Shown piece by piece: positions 10,391-22,090 of a DNA stretch of 64,000 nt; position 1 is the first letter of the stretch, and every line of letters begins with the position of its first letter. The notes under the pieces were generated by a model. It searched no databases. It saw only the letters and a program-made list of their open reading frames with translations, and was not told the DNA's origin. This DNA comes from Paracyclopina nana. Taxonomy: Eukaryota; Arthropoda; Copepoda; Cyclopoida; Cyclopettidae. The stretch lies in NCBI GenBank assembly GCA_019096065.1, contig JAGUCH010000005.1, positions 6,820,001 through 6,884,000 of the forward strand. Direction: 5' to 3'. The translations under genes and the position numbers were made by a program.

Positions 10391-11450
10391 TATGAAATCC
10401 AGTTTCAAACACTTTTTTATCTTATAATAGTTCCTATGGGTTCTTGGTGATCAGAATTGGCCATTTAAAAGGCTCTAAATTCAATTCGATTTGTGAATTG
10501 AAGATCATGTTTGAGAAGCATCCTGATTTTGATAAAAAAATCTAAGAAAAAAGAAATGTCAAAAAGTGGCTACAAGCTTTTACTGTTCCATTAGAACTAT
10601 GATTTTTTTGTTGAAGCCTTTAATTAGAGTTAGTTTAAGTATTTTAGGCCACAAGAGAACAGGATTTCATTTAAAATAAGTGTCAAAATTGACCCAAAAA
10701 GATGACTCTTCTATTTCCATGTAAAACTAAACCAAATATTAGCAGAACTTATTATGTCCAAGGTTGTCCAACCTATAACACTGTCAAATTAGAGAAAAAG
10801 TAATATGAACAGGGTTGGATTGCAAAAAAAGTGCGTGGATGTGCGTAAGACTTTGCTAGAAAGAGTTAAAAGTTCGAGTTTTACAGTCATTTAGGGGCTT
10901 TGCTAATGCACTGCCGATTTGACGAAAAATCAGAAATGGAGGAAAATGCTTCAACGGGACCCACTGTGCGGTGTCTGACCTTTCCTCAGTGGACATATTT
11001 TCTGATTTTTCCTGCTGATTTTGCCTTAAAGTTGTCATAATAAACAAACTGTCTTCATGCGTGCGCTCAAGCAGCAACTAAGCCCATGAGACGTGAGACG
11101 ATTTGGCTTTCACTTGCTTGAAATATGCAGCTGCTACTGCCTAAAACTTGGCTTGTCAAGAAGATATTTGGGGGGCTGGGTTAGATGCATATCTATTTTT
11201 AACAGATACTTCCTATTCTCTACAGTACTTATATTTGCTTTTGTTGGCGTCAACTTTGCCAGTGTCTGAGCTGATTTGCTCCACTTTTGCCCCTTTTTTC
11301 GAGCATCCTTAGTAATGTCCAATTTTATCCCTTGATTGAGCATATGAAATTGAGCACCTACATTTTAGCATCGACACTTGAAATTGATCACAGAGATTTG
11401 AGTACATTAAAGGTAAGACAGAAAACTAGCAAAGCAAATGACCACCTATA
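10391..11450. other. Upstream of recognised liprin-beta exons, no certain gene
   Basis: A 73-codon minus-strand open frame at 11077-10856 has no family signature. It could hold a missing liprin-beta 5' exon, but I cannot support that from motifs. The rest is AT-rich without repeats. Confidence 0.3.
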
Positions 11451-11454
11451 ATTA

Positions 11455-11537
11455 GGCCTGGTTCACCTGCGATATTATGATCAAAATATCCGATATTTTG
11501 ACTAAATATCTGATATTAAAGGCAGCTGAACCATGCC
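11455..11537. mobile_element. Short MITE, Harbinger-like ends
   Basis: Terminal inverted repeats GGCCTGGTTCACCTGC (11455-11470) and GCAGCTGAACCATGCC (11522-11537) enclose 83 bp. The flanks are TTA and TAA. The ends match the MITE at 42875-43096, so this is a family member, though much shorter. Confidence 0.6.
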
Positions 11538-11569
11538 TAAGTATGCAAGCAGACGCGCATCTAAAGGAG

Positions 11570-12170
11570 CACCTTTTATGAGCACCTGCAATTTGAGCAC
11601 AAACAATTAAGCACCTACAATTGGGCACATGCAATCAAGCACCTGCATTTAAACACCTTCAATTTAGCACCTGCTTTTGAGCTCCTTCACTTGAGCACCT
11701 GTTGTCGAGCACCAGCAATCGAGCACCTGCATTTAAGCACCTGCATTTAAGCACTTGCATTTAAGCACCTGCATTGAAGCACCTGCATTTAAGCACCTGC
11801 ATTTAAGCACTTGCATTTAAGCACCTGCAATTTAGCACCTGCAATTTAGCACCTGTTTTTAAGCTCCTTCATATGAGCACTTGTTGTCGAGCACCAGCAA
11901 TCAAGCACCTGCAATTAAGCACCTACAATTGATCATTTGCAATTGATCACATGCAATTGAGCACCTGAAATTGAGCACCTACACTTGAGCACCTACTACA
12001 TTTGAGCACCTGCAATTGAAAACCTGCTATTTGAGTTCCTTTTATTGAACACCAGCAATTTGAGCACCTGCAAGTTGAGGACATGCAATTGATAAATTAA
12101 ATTCGCGCACATGAAAATATTTGCACTCCTGAAATTGAGCACAGGCGTGTGAGCACCTGCAAAATTATTC
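11570..12170. repeat. Minisatellite, 14-bp unit
   Basis: Tandem copies of GCACCTGCATTTAA and variants (GCACCTGCAATTGA), least diverged at 11720-11840. 12180-12960 contains nothing I recognise. Confidence 0.9.
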
Positions 12171-12959
12171 TAAGTCTAAGATTGAAAATTGAGTACGTTG
12201 CATGGAAATGGAGAAGAGGAATCTACGCTTCACATTTTACAGTATTTTACAAGTTCTACCCACAACTGGACACTAATGGCCTCTTTTGAAATGAAATTGC
12301 TTCCATGAAATCTCGAGAGTTGATTTGATGAGGCTTTTTTGAGGGAAGCTTGAAAATAATTAAACACTTTTCATAGTCAATTGTGACTTTCTACACAAAA
12401 ATTCGTGAAGCTTTCTGTTTTGATTTGTTCCACTCCCCATCAATTTTATGCCAATCAATCACTCTATAAATGTGCTTTTTTTCTGGTAAATCTTCATTTT
12501 TTAGAGTAGTTGAGAAGGAAGCAAGGGAGAGAGTTTTCACGGGAGGGTGGAAGCTGCTTTCCTATTTATTGCTCTCTTGATGATTGAGCCAAATTGAGAA
12601 GAAGCAAATTTTTGCTTGTGGTGAAATCTGAGTGGACAAATCAGGGGCAAAAGAGTTTTTTTGAGTGAGCATCTAATGAATGCTTTGTTGTTGCTGTAAG
12701 ATGTTGAAAAAGTGCCAAAAATTCAGCATGTAGCTGAGTCTCTCTTTTAAAAGGTGGGGAAATTCTTTGGCTAAACGAGCATAGGGAAATCCTCGGCATT
12801 TTTTCAAGCTTTCCTGCTTCCACAGATAATGAAAAATGTTGAGTCAATTGAGGCCGCCCATAAATAAGGATGATTTGTGAAATTCCTGAATTATTTGAAA
12901 TTGTAAAGCATACTTCATTATTAAGCCCATTTTAAGCTGACACTAATAATCGCATAATC

Positions 12960-13140
12960 ATTCGCTGTGACCTATGACATTCCCCTTTTTGAGACAGGAA
13001 ACTGCACAAGAAAATCGACCAGGAAGTAAATTCTCTAGCTGAAAAAACGAGAAAAAGTACATTTGCCATCAATGGGGTTTGAACCCACATCTCTCTGACT
13101 ACAAGTCGGACGCTCTACCAGTGAGCCAGCTTTACTTCTT
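12960..13140 (-). mobile_element. tRNA-derived SINE
   Basis: On the minus strand a tRNA-like head (13135-13075) has an A box TGGCTCACTGG, an anticodon-arm remnant with TGT (Thr-like) and a B box GGTTCAAACCC. It is followed by an unrelated body (TTTACTTCCTGGTCGATTTT, CAGTTTCCTGTCTCAAA) ending GTCACAGCGAA. The same head-body-tail order recurs on the plus strand at 30722-30948, which defines the family. Confidence 0.7.
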
Positions 13141-13199
13141 AGTATGTCTGATATTTCTAGTTTTATATTTAGTGCTTCTTGTAAAAAGGAAATTAGAAG

Positions 13200-14175
13200 A
13201 GAATATTAGTGTGAGCGGGCTGAAGGCTCAACCCCAGTCAATTTTTTGGTGGGCGGGCCGAAGGCCTGCCCTCCACATTTCACTATGACTTATGTTGCTC
13301 TCCTGATTCAAACAGGAAACTGTACAAAAACCAATGAGTCATCAATATTTGGAGGGCGGGCCGAAGGCCCGCCCTCCACATTTCGCTTTGACTTATGTCG
13401 CTCCCCACTTTTTTTTTCCACAGATGGGATATAAACCTTCATCCCATTAAACACTCTCAACAAAGTGATCTTTTTCTCATCTGTTTAAAACAGAAACTGT
13501 ACCAAAAAATTGAGTAAATTGAGATTGAGCCTTTATGGATCTGTCTTTAGAACCCACATTGCTCTGAATGCAAGTCCAACGCTCTATGACTGACTTATAT
13601 ATCTCGTGTTTCCAGCTTGTTATTATGTGCTTTATGTAAATAGTAAATTTTAAGAAGATCAACATTCAGGCAATACTATTGTGAGTGGGCTGAAGGCCCA
13701 CCCTCCACATTTCGCTGTGACCTATGTTGCTCCCCTGCTCCCCTGTTTGAACAAGGAAACTGTACAAGAAAATGACCAGGAAGTAAATTGCAATCTAGAA
13801 AAAATGTTTGCCTCTTATCACATAATTAATTCAAATTCAAAGAAAATGATGAGCAAAAGTTTGGGATTGTCCTACACCTAGCAAATTATGTGTTTTAACT
13901 ACATTAGCTAGAGGCTTCTAGGATGAATGTATTAGTAGCATTTCTTTTTCAAAAGATGGGATTTGAACCTTATCCCACAAAACTTAAACTGCAACACTAT
14001 GAACTAAGTGATTGAAGCATATTTTTGGGAGTAGTCAAAAGGCCCACCCCCTCTCAATTTTATGGAGGGCTGGCCTGCCCTCCACATTTCTCTACATCCT
14101 ATGTTGCTCCTCTGTTTGAAACAGGAAACTGTACCAAAAAAATTGACCAGCAAGCAAATTGAGATTGAGCCTTTA
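13200..14175. repeat. Cluster of SINE fragments with GC-rich hairpin tails
   Basis: At least four partial copies share ACATTTCGCTGTGACCTATG, GTTTGAAACAGGAAACTGTA and GACCAGGAAGTAAATTG segments. Degenerate tRNA-like heads lie near 13545-13605 and 13955-14015. 13351-13377 is a perfect hairpin with a 12-bp stem and GAA loop; related weaker ones lie near 13232-13262 and 13685-13705. Confidence 0.65.
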
Positions 14176-14199
14176 TGGACTTTTTGCCACTAGTTTGAC

Positions 14200-15350
14200 T
14201 GGGCAAAAGGACAAACTACAGGCTCACAGAAACATGACCAACTTATGAAGGACCCAGATCATGACCAATAAAACATATCAGGAACATGACCTACTGGTAT
14301 GACTGACCCAGACCATGGCATGACAGTAACCAACTACTATTCTAAAACATACTAAGTTGGGCTTAAATTGTGTAACTGACTTAAATTCACTCAACAAGAA
14401 GAACTGACTAGTGAAGCCATTGGGTGACTTAACTAGCCAGGGCTGACTTGGTTAACCACAAACTACTTATGACTGACTTGGGTAACCATGACTTGTTAAA
14501 GCTTCACCTTGTGCAGCCACATAAGGTGTGACTTGAGTCACCATTTCTGACTGAAACCATAGCTGACATGAGCAGCTATAGATTACTTTGATAACCATGG
14601 CCAACTTAGATTTTCTAGGACATAGGTAGATTTTGGACAGCCAGGTCCAAGAACTGACTAATCTATTTGTTAATCTTGGTCTTCCAGTTGGTCATGGTCA
14701 GCAATTCTGTTCAAATACTAGTTAGACCATGTGGACAGTAGGTCCTGTTTCTAGCAAACATTTGGTCAACTCCTACTCTTGGATTGACAATGGATTGTTC
14801 GTGGATAGACTACAGCGAACTGGACTTGAATTGACAAAAGGATTTGCCTTGGATCTACTATCTGAGCACACAGTCCTCAGATAGACCAGAACTTAATGCA
14901 TTTAGTTAAACTAGAAAAACGAGTTGTGCCTGGATAGACAAGACAAACTGTCCTAGGACCGACTATGAGAACGCACAGTCCTTGGATCGACAAAACGAAT
15001 CAACAAAGTGTTTTTCTAGTCTGTCTACTCCCAATAGTACCAGATTAGCTCTAGTCTATCCAGGGACTGTTTGTTATAACAGTCAATCCAAGGGCAATCC
15101 GTTTTTCGATGCAAGTGCAGTACATTCTGCCAGTCTATCCAAGTACAGTTCTAGTTGACCCAAGTCCGTCTCTGTCATGACTATTGATTCAAGTACAATC
15201 CTGTCTTATTGATCCAAGGACAGTGTGTTCTCATAATCAATCTTGGGATGATCTGTTGCAGTCAATGTTCTAGTCAATCCAAGTGTGGCTGCCCACAGTT
15301 GGTCTTGGTCTATGTTTGTCTCAGTTGATCCATGCATATGACACGGGTCT
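14200..15350. repeat. Degenerate short tandem repeats
   Basis: 14200-14650 is built from variants of TGACTTGGGTAACCA. 14760-15340 is built from variants of TTGATCCAAGGACAGT in both orientations, the family that also occurs at 16750-17520, 29610-29760 and 30950-31110. 15350-15927 holds nothing recognised. Confidence 0.6.
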
Positions 15351-15927
15351 TCTTAATATCAGCATATTTGCACTTGAGTGCAACTGTACATATTGTGACT
15401 CAGTTCCATTAAGTGAAGGTTGCTGAATGAAAAAGCTCCTATGTTTTAGTAGAGCGTTACTGGTCAACTGAAGTCAATAGGGGAACAAGTACCTGGGGCA
15501 AAAGGCAGTATATTTATTTTGAATGAATGAGCTGACCAGGTAGTGCCATTCCAGATAAACTATATCAGCTACAGATTAAACTATATTTGGATCGACTAGA
15601 CTAATAGTTCCCTACCCCCTCAGCAAAAGTTAGACCCCAAGAAAAATCCCTGAGAGGTTGGGAAAAATTTGAGAACCAAGCAGCTATTTTTCATCTGAGC
15701 ACCAAACATCAAAAATAGAACCCAAGCTAAAATAAGGCATATCAAAAATGTTAAACCAATTAATATTTTAAGCTTTAATGAAGAAAATCTTGGCAAATAA
15801 AACTTAAGCTGCATTTAATTTGATGTAAACTTTTAAACAATCATGTCACTTTATTATCTATATCTTTTTTTTAACGGCCTTGCAAAATTATGCCTTACAA
15901 AAGTAGCTCTGCCTCAATGCCAGAAAA

Positions 15928-15970
15928 CTAGGTAAAGGCGTCCATAAATGGACAGCGGGGGGCGGGCCTA
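15928..15970 (+). repeat. 43-bp repeat, left member of a distant inverted pair
   Basis: Reverse-complement match to 31776-31818 with one mismatch. It contains the near-palindrome GTCCATAAATGGAC. Confidence 0.7.
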
Positions 15971-16199
15971 TGGTTTTGAGCAAAAGTCTGTACTAATTTT
16001 GTACCATCATAATTGTTAATTATTTTTCTCTACTGGCAACCAAAAATCCCTGATAAGGTTTCAATTTCAAAATAGTTCTCAGTTTATTTTTGGTCCAAGG
16101 CTAGCACACAATAGGGAAAAACGAAATGAAAACAAAAATATTGGGAAAAAAATTTGACCAGGGGAATCTTCTCATCTTCTTTTGAAGTTGAGATTGGGC

Positions 16200-16550
16200 T
16201 GCTTTTTTAGTCTGAATAGCCCTTGCAGTCTTAAGCAGCCTCAATTGACAGTCTAGAACAACCTCAAATCATCAGTCTGGAGTGGCCTTAATTTGTAGTC
16301 TTGAGCAGCCGCAATTTACATCTTGAACAGCCTCAAATTACTGTCTTGAGCGGCCTCACTTAGTAGACTTGAGTGGCCTCAATTTATAGTCTTGGGTGAC
16401 GTCAATTTGTAGTCTTGAGCAGCCACAATTTGCGCCATGAAAAGTCCAAATTATAAGCAATTTGCGGTCTTGAACAGCCTCACTTTGTTGTCTTGAGCAG
16501 CCATAACTTGTAGTTTTGAGCTGCCCTGTATGAAGTCCAGAACAGCATGT
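16200..16550. repeat. Minisatellite, about 23-bp unit
   Basis: Imperfect copies of CTTGAGCAGCCTCAATTTGT. Confidence 0.8.
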
Positions 16551-16744
16551 TACAGTTTTAGTTACCGATTGAGTCATCAAAACCGGGTAAGCGCTATGGC
16601 CAATTCGGCCGGTTTATTTAGTGCGACAGTGCAGCCAGCGCATACCGTTTCTCATGACTCAATCGGTATGTATCATTGATTAAAAATGTGCGATGCAAAA
16701 TTGCAATGGCCGCATGGTGTCAATCGGTAGTGGTTCAAACTCAG

Positions 16745-17525
16745 TCTCGGTATTGAGCTAGAAGTAGAAGTGGGCAGCTGTACTTGGATCGACTTGGACG
16801 TACATTCCTTGGATTGACTGCAACTGATGGCCCTTGGATAGACAGACTGAACTCATAGTCCCTGGATTGACTAGACAGATCATCCTTGGATCGACTTTGA
16901 AGACAAACAGTCCTTAGATCAATGAAACGAATAGTCTTTGGATTGACTAATATGACTTGGTAACAAGGTGAAACAAAGGCCAAATGTGGGCCCTGTTAAA
17001 AATCGCAATTTTGCTCAAGCAATTATTCACATTTCTTGATCTGATTTTTTGTATCAGCTAGAACTCTGATCAGAAGGTAGCAAGACCTGTAGATGCAAGT
17101 ACAGTATGTTTTCCCAGACGGACCAAGGCTGATTCATCCTGTTGATGCAAGTACTACCCATCTTTTTTCTATCCAAGGTTGGTCGATCTAAGGACTATAT
17201 GTTCTAATAGTCGATCCAAGAACCGTTTGTCTTGTCGATCCAAGTACAGTTCATTTTTCTTATCTAACAAAATTCATGTCAGTCCTGGTCTATCCAAGGA
17301 CTATGTGTTATAACAGTCGATCCAAGGATGATCTGTCTTGTCAATCTGGGGACTGTCCATAGCGGTAGTTGATCCATGGATGATATGTTTTGTCAATGCA
17401 AGGCCAGTTTGTTGTAGTCTATCCACAGATGATCCATTGTCGATCCAAGGGTAGGAGTCCATAGAAGCCACAGACCCGCCAAGTGAGCATGTGTTGACTT
17501 GGGTCACTTTATGATGGATCAAAAT
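16745..17525. repeat. Degenerate TTGATCCAAGGACAGT-type repeats
   Basis: Same family as 14760-15340, in both orientations. Followed by 17530-18089, where I see no gene. Confidence 0.6.
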
Positions 17526-18089
17526 AGTAGGTTGAGTCCATCTTTGAATTTATTTCAACCTGGGATTTTTGGTGATTGTTAGAGAAAAATGAATCCCTAT
17601 CACCCTACACAAAAGTTAGACCCCGTGACAAATCCCTGATAGGTCAGTAATAATTAGAGAACCTAGCAAATAACTTATTCTGCTTATTATGTTTGATGAA
17701 TAATCAATAAATGAATTGTTTCTGATGAACCCTCTCAGTCATAATTGAAAAGTAGCTGTCCTCATTGGAACAAGTACAATTATTTGGGAGCCCTGTGTGT
17801 ATACTTTCAGCAGGCAACCTAAAATTTGGCAAGTGCATTCCTCTCCTCATTGTGCATGATCATTATTGGCGCCATTTCTTGACTTTCCTCCAAATGACAG
17901 ACTTTCATTTTTCTCTGCTCCCAATTAACAAAATAAGCTGAATCTTTTGATAATGACTCTTATTTTGTCAGGGCTACAATTTGTATTAGCAACTTTTTTC
18001 CCAATTCTGAACGCGCATGTGTCCAGCTCCAGGAAAAAATTTCTATCAAGATAGTCCTCTAAATTGTTACTCATTAGGATGTCCCATAA

Positions 18090-18497
18090 TACCGTCTGGT
18101 TGTTCAAAAATGGACGGTGCAGGAATCAAAAGTTTGTGTTATGAATTCATGAATTTTGTGGCTTAATGGGCATCAATGGAAAGCTAGAACCTTTGGACAT
18201 CTTTTTTGTTTTATGACAAAATGAAAAGTATTATTGTGAATTCCGCGTGACAGCAAAAAATAAATGATGCATCAGTTTTTTCGTGACAAGATTTGGGTTG
18301 TCTTGGGAGAATTGAATTTTCCCGGCTTTTTCCTCTTTCTATTGATGTTTTCTACTTTTACAAAAAAGGCTCAATCTTTCCAACAACATCATTTAAAAGT
18401 CCTTTATTTCTTGAATATTTTAAAAGTCCTGTATTTCTTGAATATGTGACAAAAGTTAAGATTCCCGTACCGTCCAATTTTGAACGGACAGACTGTA
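18090..18497. mobile_element. Tc1/mariner-type MITE
   Basis: The two ends are inverted repeats of roughly 40 bp flanked by TA. The left end reads TACCGTCTGGTTGTTCAAAA; the right end, reverse-complemented, reads TACAGTCTGTCCGTTCAAAA. Both continue with a TGGACGGT block and GGAATC. The roughly 400-bp interior has no transposase. Confidence 0.6.
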
Positions 18498-18554
18498 TAT
18501 GGACACATGAATAATTATAAAGTAACATTCTGTGCTTCATCAGGCTACATGGGC

Positions 18555-19056
18555 CCACAAATAATGTCACATAGCATTCTGTCCCATAACATTTTGTCTC
18601 ATAGCATTATGTTCCATAACAAATTGTCACAAAGCAAATTTTTGCATAGCATATTGTTGCGTATGCATTTGTCATATAACATATTGTCTCATTGCATATT
18701 GTCACATAGCATAATGTCCCATAGCATGTTGGCTCATAGCAAATTGTCACATAGGCATTTGTCTCAAAGCATATTGTCTTATAGGATATATTCCCATAGC
18801 ATAATGTCTCATAGCTTAATGTCTCATAGCATAATGTCACATAGCATAATGTCTCATACCATATTGTCACATAGCAAATTGTTACATACAAAGCATTTTG
18901 GCTCATAGCATAATGTCTCATAGTGTATTGGCACACAGCCAATTGTCACATAGCATAATGTCTCATAGCATATTGCCAATTAGCAAATTGTCACATAGCA
19001 TATTGTCACATAGCAAATTATAAAATAGCCAATTTAGCCAAACATGCTAACATGCA
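18555..19056. repeat. Minisatellite, 15-bp unit, interrupted by the retroelement
   Basis: Copies of CATAGCATAATGTCT and variants. The array resumes at 29423, so the LTR element inserted into it. Confidence 0.9.
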
Positions 19057-19251
19057 TGTAGGAGGTTCGTATAGACCCCCCGAGGATGACACGCGCGCCC
19101 GCGGGTAGCGATAGAAGAACTTGCTACTGAAACTAGTCGAGATGTTTACTCGAGTGCGTCCGTTTATTAACTGCTGTACAATTCGTTTCACCGGGACGGG
19201 GCGCTCGCAGGCGCCCACAGAACACACCCGTATACCCGTGTTCCTGCTACA
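19057..19251 (-). repeat. 3' LTR (195 bp)
   Basis: Identical by eye to 29228-29422. It begins and ends with the inverted repeat TGTAG/CTACA. Confidence 0.92.
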
Positions 19252-19252
19252 A

Positions 19253-19262
19253 CTTCCCCCTA
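19253..19262 (-). promoter_or_regulatory. Polypurine tract of the retroelement
   Basis: TAGGGGGAAG on the minus strand lies one base before the 3' LTR, where plus-strand DNA synthesis is primed. Its first bases are the stop codon of the env-like gene (19262-19260). Confidence 0.75.
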
Positions 19263-21740
19263 CTGAAGGGTTGTCGTGTCCTCACGACGGGGGCCCACGG
19301 TCCGTTGTCTGGGCGTAGCAGGCCGAACCGGGGAGATCGGTGGGGCCGGTGAAACCGCGACTTCCGGGAACGGCTTGAGCGGAGTGGACGTGGCAGAGGG
19401 CACCGTAGGCACTGTAGCTGCCGGTAGCACGGTCATCAGGTAATTATGCATTGACTCGTTTTGCCGGGCCAGCACGTCCACCTGGGCCTGCAGGTTTTTG
19501 TAGACCGAGTCCTGTCCTTGGGAGAGAGCCTCTCGCAGCCGCTGGCGAAATCCACGTCTAGTGCGGGGCGCGGCCTCATCCTCTTCCACGCCCGCGGCGC
19601 CGGCTGCGGCCGTCGCATACTTGGGCGGTGCGTCCTCCTCGTCGTCGTCGTCGTCGTCGGAGCTGCCCAGGTTGGCCAGGCGGAATGCTTGGGTGGTCCC
19701 ACCCCCGGGGTGGCGGCGTCCTCGGCGAGAGGGCCGTTCATCATCGCTGTCGCCCCCGGGGAACAGGATCTGATCCTGCCCTAGGTTGGTCACCATCCTC
19801 CACGGCATCTCCACCATCAGGAACGCCGTGTGCCAGATTGCCAACAACATCCACCACCCGAAGCCGCGTCGTCGGTAGAGGATGATCATACGGAGTAGGG
19901 CTCCCAGGATCAACTTCAGGAGGCCCACGGTGATGAGGAACCCAGTGAAGTACGAGTAGTACTTCCCCACCGAACTGAAGAAGGGAATGATCGCACTCCC
20001 CACGTGGTCCACCATTTGGTCAATGTCCTCCTGGGACCAGAAGGTGGTAGAGCGGCTACCCGTAATCAGGGAGTTGTGGAGGACGTTGCTGGTGATCGTG
20101 TTGACCACCGCCTCCCGGCTGCTGAAGAGGTGGAGGTACAAAATGTGGTTGGCCCGTTGCTCCGCAGAGAACACGCCACCACCCAATCCGCGGCTAATGT
20201 CGTACTGATGGCTGCGCGGAGCGGCGTCGGACATCGGATTGAGCTGGGATGGAGCGATGCAAGCGTGGATCTGGGGCGTGGCGCACATCCATTGATTGTG
20301 TATGCGCCACTTGATGGGCGTGATCGAGTCGCACGGGACCACGCTCGGCCGGTCGGTCAAGATAAACGACAGCGGGTCCGCAAACCGGGTCTCGTTGTTG
20401 ACCAGCACGGGGATTTCCTGGGTGCCATTGTCGATGGACCGGGTGACCGCCTGTACAGGGTAGCAGGACGTCATGTAGGCCGCGGCACGCGCCCTCGTGA
20501 CGAGATGGCCGGGTCCGTGGCTGTCCAGGGTGGCGTATGACGATGATCCGGAGGCCATGCTCTGCAACTTGGAGTGTAAGATTGCGCGCTCATTTTTGCA
20601 AATCAGTTCTTGTAAGAATTTAAACCGATCCTGAATGTGCAGCGCATGTTGTGAGTGTACAAACGCGAGCTGCGTCTGGATGTTCGCTCCGTCCATGTCC
20701 TCTGGGTGCAGGTACTTGGCTTGCAGGGGCCCTTCCCCGGACCCCACCAAGAGGATGGCAAAGTCCCTCAGCTGGGTGGTGAACAGCTTCCGCTGACACA
20801 TGGATTGTACTCCTTTGAGGACGAACCCCGCGAACCTTGACTCCTCCTCATGGGCTAGCAGGAGGAGATCGCCAAGATGTCCAGCTCCTCCCATGAGGCT
20901 GGTGGCGTTCCGGTGAGGATAGAGCACGGCAGGCCCTCGATACACCTCACTAAGCTCGTCCTCGCAGCGAGGTGACTTCCGCTTGGGCCACACAATAGTA
21001 CCTTCCGCATCGTCTTGCACGATGAGGTCCTGGAAATTCGCCGTCAAGTGGTTGGAGAACACCACCCGCCCGTTGGCCGTATTCAGCTTCCCGTAAATTG
21101 GCTCTACCAGCGCATGGATGGTGGTGGTCTCGTATGATTTGTAGAACGTGACACCTCCGCTGGTGAAAGTGGTGGTGGTGCACTTGTGGTCCTTATCCAA
21201 TCCTCCTTTGGAGAAATAAGAGAGCGAGGTCGGATTATTGAGAGCTACCTCCACCTTCTTGTTCTCCACTATCAGGTAATGCTTCTCCGCGGCCTCCCGA
21301 CACGCTTGTGGGGTTACCAAGTAGGGCCGGTTGACATCAGTCATTTGACTGCCATAACTGATGCTATCGTATCCACATCTTGTCACTTGTCGGGACAAAT
21401 GCACCCTGCACCGGAAGGCCTTGATCGAGAGGGTCGACGCGGTCTGGAGCACCTGGACTGTGATATTGACGGGGGCCTGATATGCGCTCCGAATGTCCTC
21501 GCAGAGCTCTGGCTGACTCAGGTCGATGGCTTCGTGGATGGCATCGGGGTGCGCGCAGTCGTAGGTGGTGAATGACGTGACCTTTGCGTCCGGGGTGTAA
21601 AGATCAGCGACGCGGCTCCGGGGTGACGTCCCCGGGACCACGGCCGCCTGGGCCAGTTCACTGAACAGGATCCAGTAGGCATACACAAAGAAGGCCATCA
21701 AGTACATAGAGGGCCAAAGAAAGCAGCTTACTGGCGTCAT
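19260..21740 (-). CDS. env: Env-like membrane glycoprotein of the retroelement
   Basis: Third open frame of the element, 826 residues. A hydrophobic leader near residues 13-32 precedes AQAAVVPG, a likely signal peptide. A Cys-rich ectodomain starts FTTYDCAHP and has several N-glycosylation sequons (NIT, NAT, NGT, NET). Two hydrophobic stretches near residues 590-640 flank an RRR, consistent with a membrane anchor. A long tail follows with an acidic run (SSDDDDDDEED), a PPKY (PPxY late-domain-like) motif and a helical segment. No furin-type R-x-K/R-R site is evident, unlike gypsy/baculovirus F-type Env. The position downstream of pol is that of retroviral env. The source family is unassigned; chuvirus-like glycoproteins are one candidate because they have been captured by arthropod retroelements. 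It is probably expressed from a spliced RNA. Confidence 0.75.
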   Translation of the reverse strand: MTPVSCFLWPSMYLMAFFVYAYWILFSELAQAAVVPGTSPRSRVADLYTPDAKVTSFTTYDCAHPDAIHEAIDLSQPELCEDIRSAYQAPVNITVQVLQTASTLSIKAFRCRVHLSRQVTRCGYDSISYGSQMTDVNRPYLVTPQACREAAEKHYLIVENKKVEVALNNPTSLSYFSKGGLDKDHKCTTTTFTSGGVTFYKSYETTTIHALVEPIYGKLNTANGRVVFSNHLTANFQDLIVQDDAEGTIVWPKRKSPRCEDELSEVYRGPAVLYPHRNATSLMGGAGHLGDLLLLAHEEESRFAGFVLKGVQSMCQRKLFTTQLRDFAILLVGSGEGPLQAKYLHPEDMDGANIQTQLAFVHSQHALHIQDRFKFLQELICKNERAILHSKLQSMASGSSSYATLDSHGPGHLVTRARAAAYMTSCYPVQAVTRSIDNGTQEIPVLVNNETRFADPLSFILTDRPSVVPCDSITPIKWRIHNQWMCATPQIHACIAPSQLNPMSDAAPRSHQYDISRGLGGGVFSAEQRANHILYLHLFSSREAVVNTITSNVLHNSLITGSRSTTFWSQEDIDQMVDHVGSAIIPFFSSVGKYYSYFTGFLITVGLLKLILGALLRMIILYRRRGFGWWMLLAIWHTAFLMVEMPWRMVTNLGQDQILFPGGDSDDERPSRRGRRHPGGGTTQAFRLANLGSSDDDDDDEEDAPPKYATAAAGAAGVEEDEAAPRTRRGFRQRLREALSQGQDSVYKNLQAQVDVLARQNESMHNYLMTVLPAATVPTVPSATSTPLKPFPEVAVSPAPPISPVRPATPRQRTVGPRREDTTTLQ

Positions 21741-22090
21741 GATTTGTTGATTTGTGGGTTATGAGTTTGTATGGTCGCAAATTAGATTAGCACTGGTACT
21801 CAGAACTGGAAGAGAGGAATAGTAAATTATTGAGCTGTCATAATTTTGCGGCCAGAATGCGAAAGTTTTGAAGTTTTACTGTTTTTGCTGTTTTTTGCGT
21901 GCGCGCGTGTTGCCACCCCCCCAAACTTTTGTATGAGGGCAGCAATATGCGCATTAATCAAATACATTATCAGAATTCGGTGTTGATATGGTAGAATTTT
22001 GCCCTTGTGATGATGATGATGATGTTTGTGATCGCGACGCTTCTGGGATGGTTGATGGTATTGACGGTCTTATTGGTGGTGGCCGCGGTT
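21741..22090 (-). other. Pol-env spacer
   Basis: 350 bases separate the pol stop from the env start. They include a run of seven Gs on the minus strand (near 21917-21923), which could act as a second purine tract or a splicing signal; this is speculation. Confidence 0.4.

Noticed and set aside
13075..13135. Possible functional tRNA-Thr
   Set aside because: The acceptor stem does not pair and a SINE body follows the head, so it is a tRNA-derived element.
18480..18942. Open frames of 142 and 111 codons on both strands
   Set aside because: Products are 5-residue repeats (HSIMS/CYVTI type) from a 15-bp minisatellite lacking stops.
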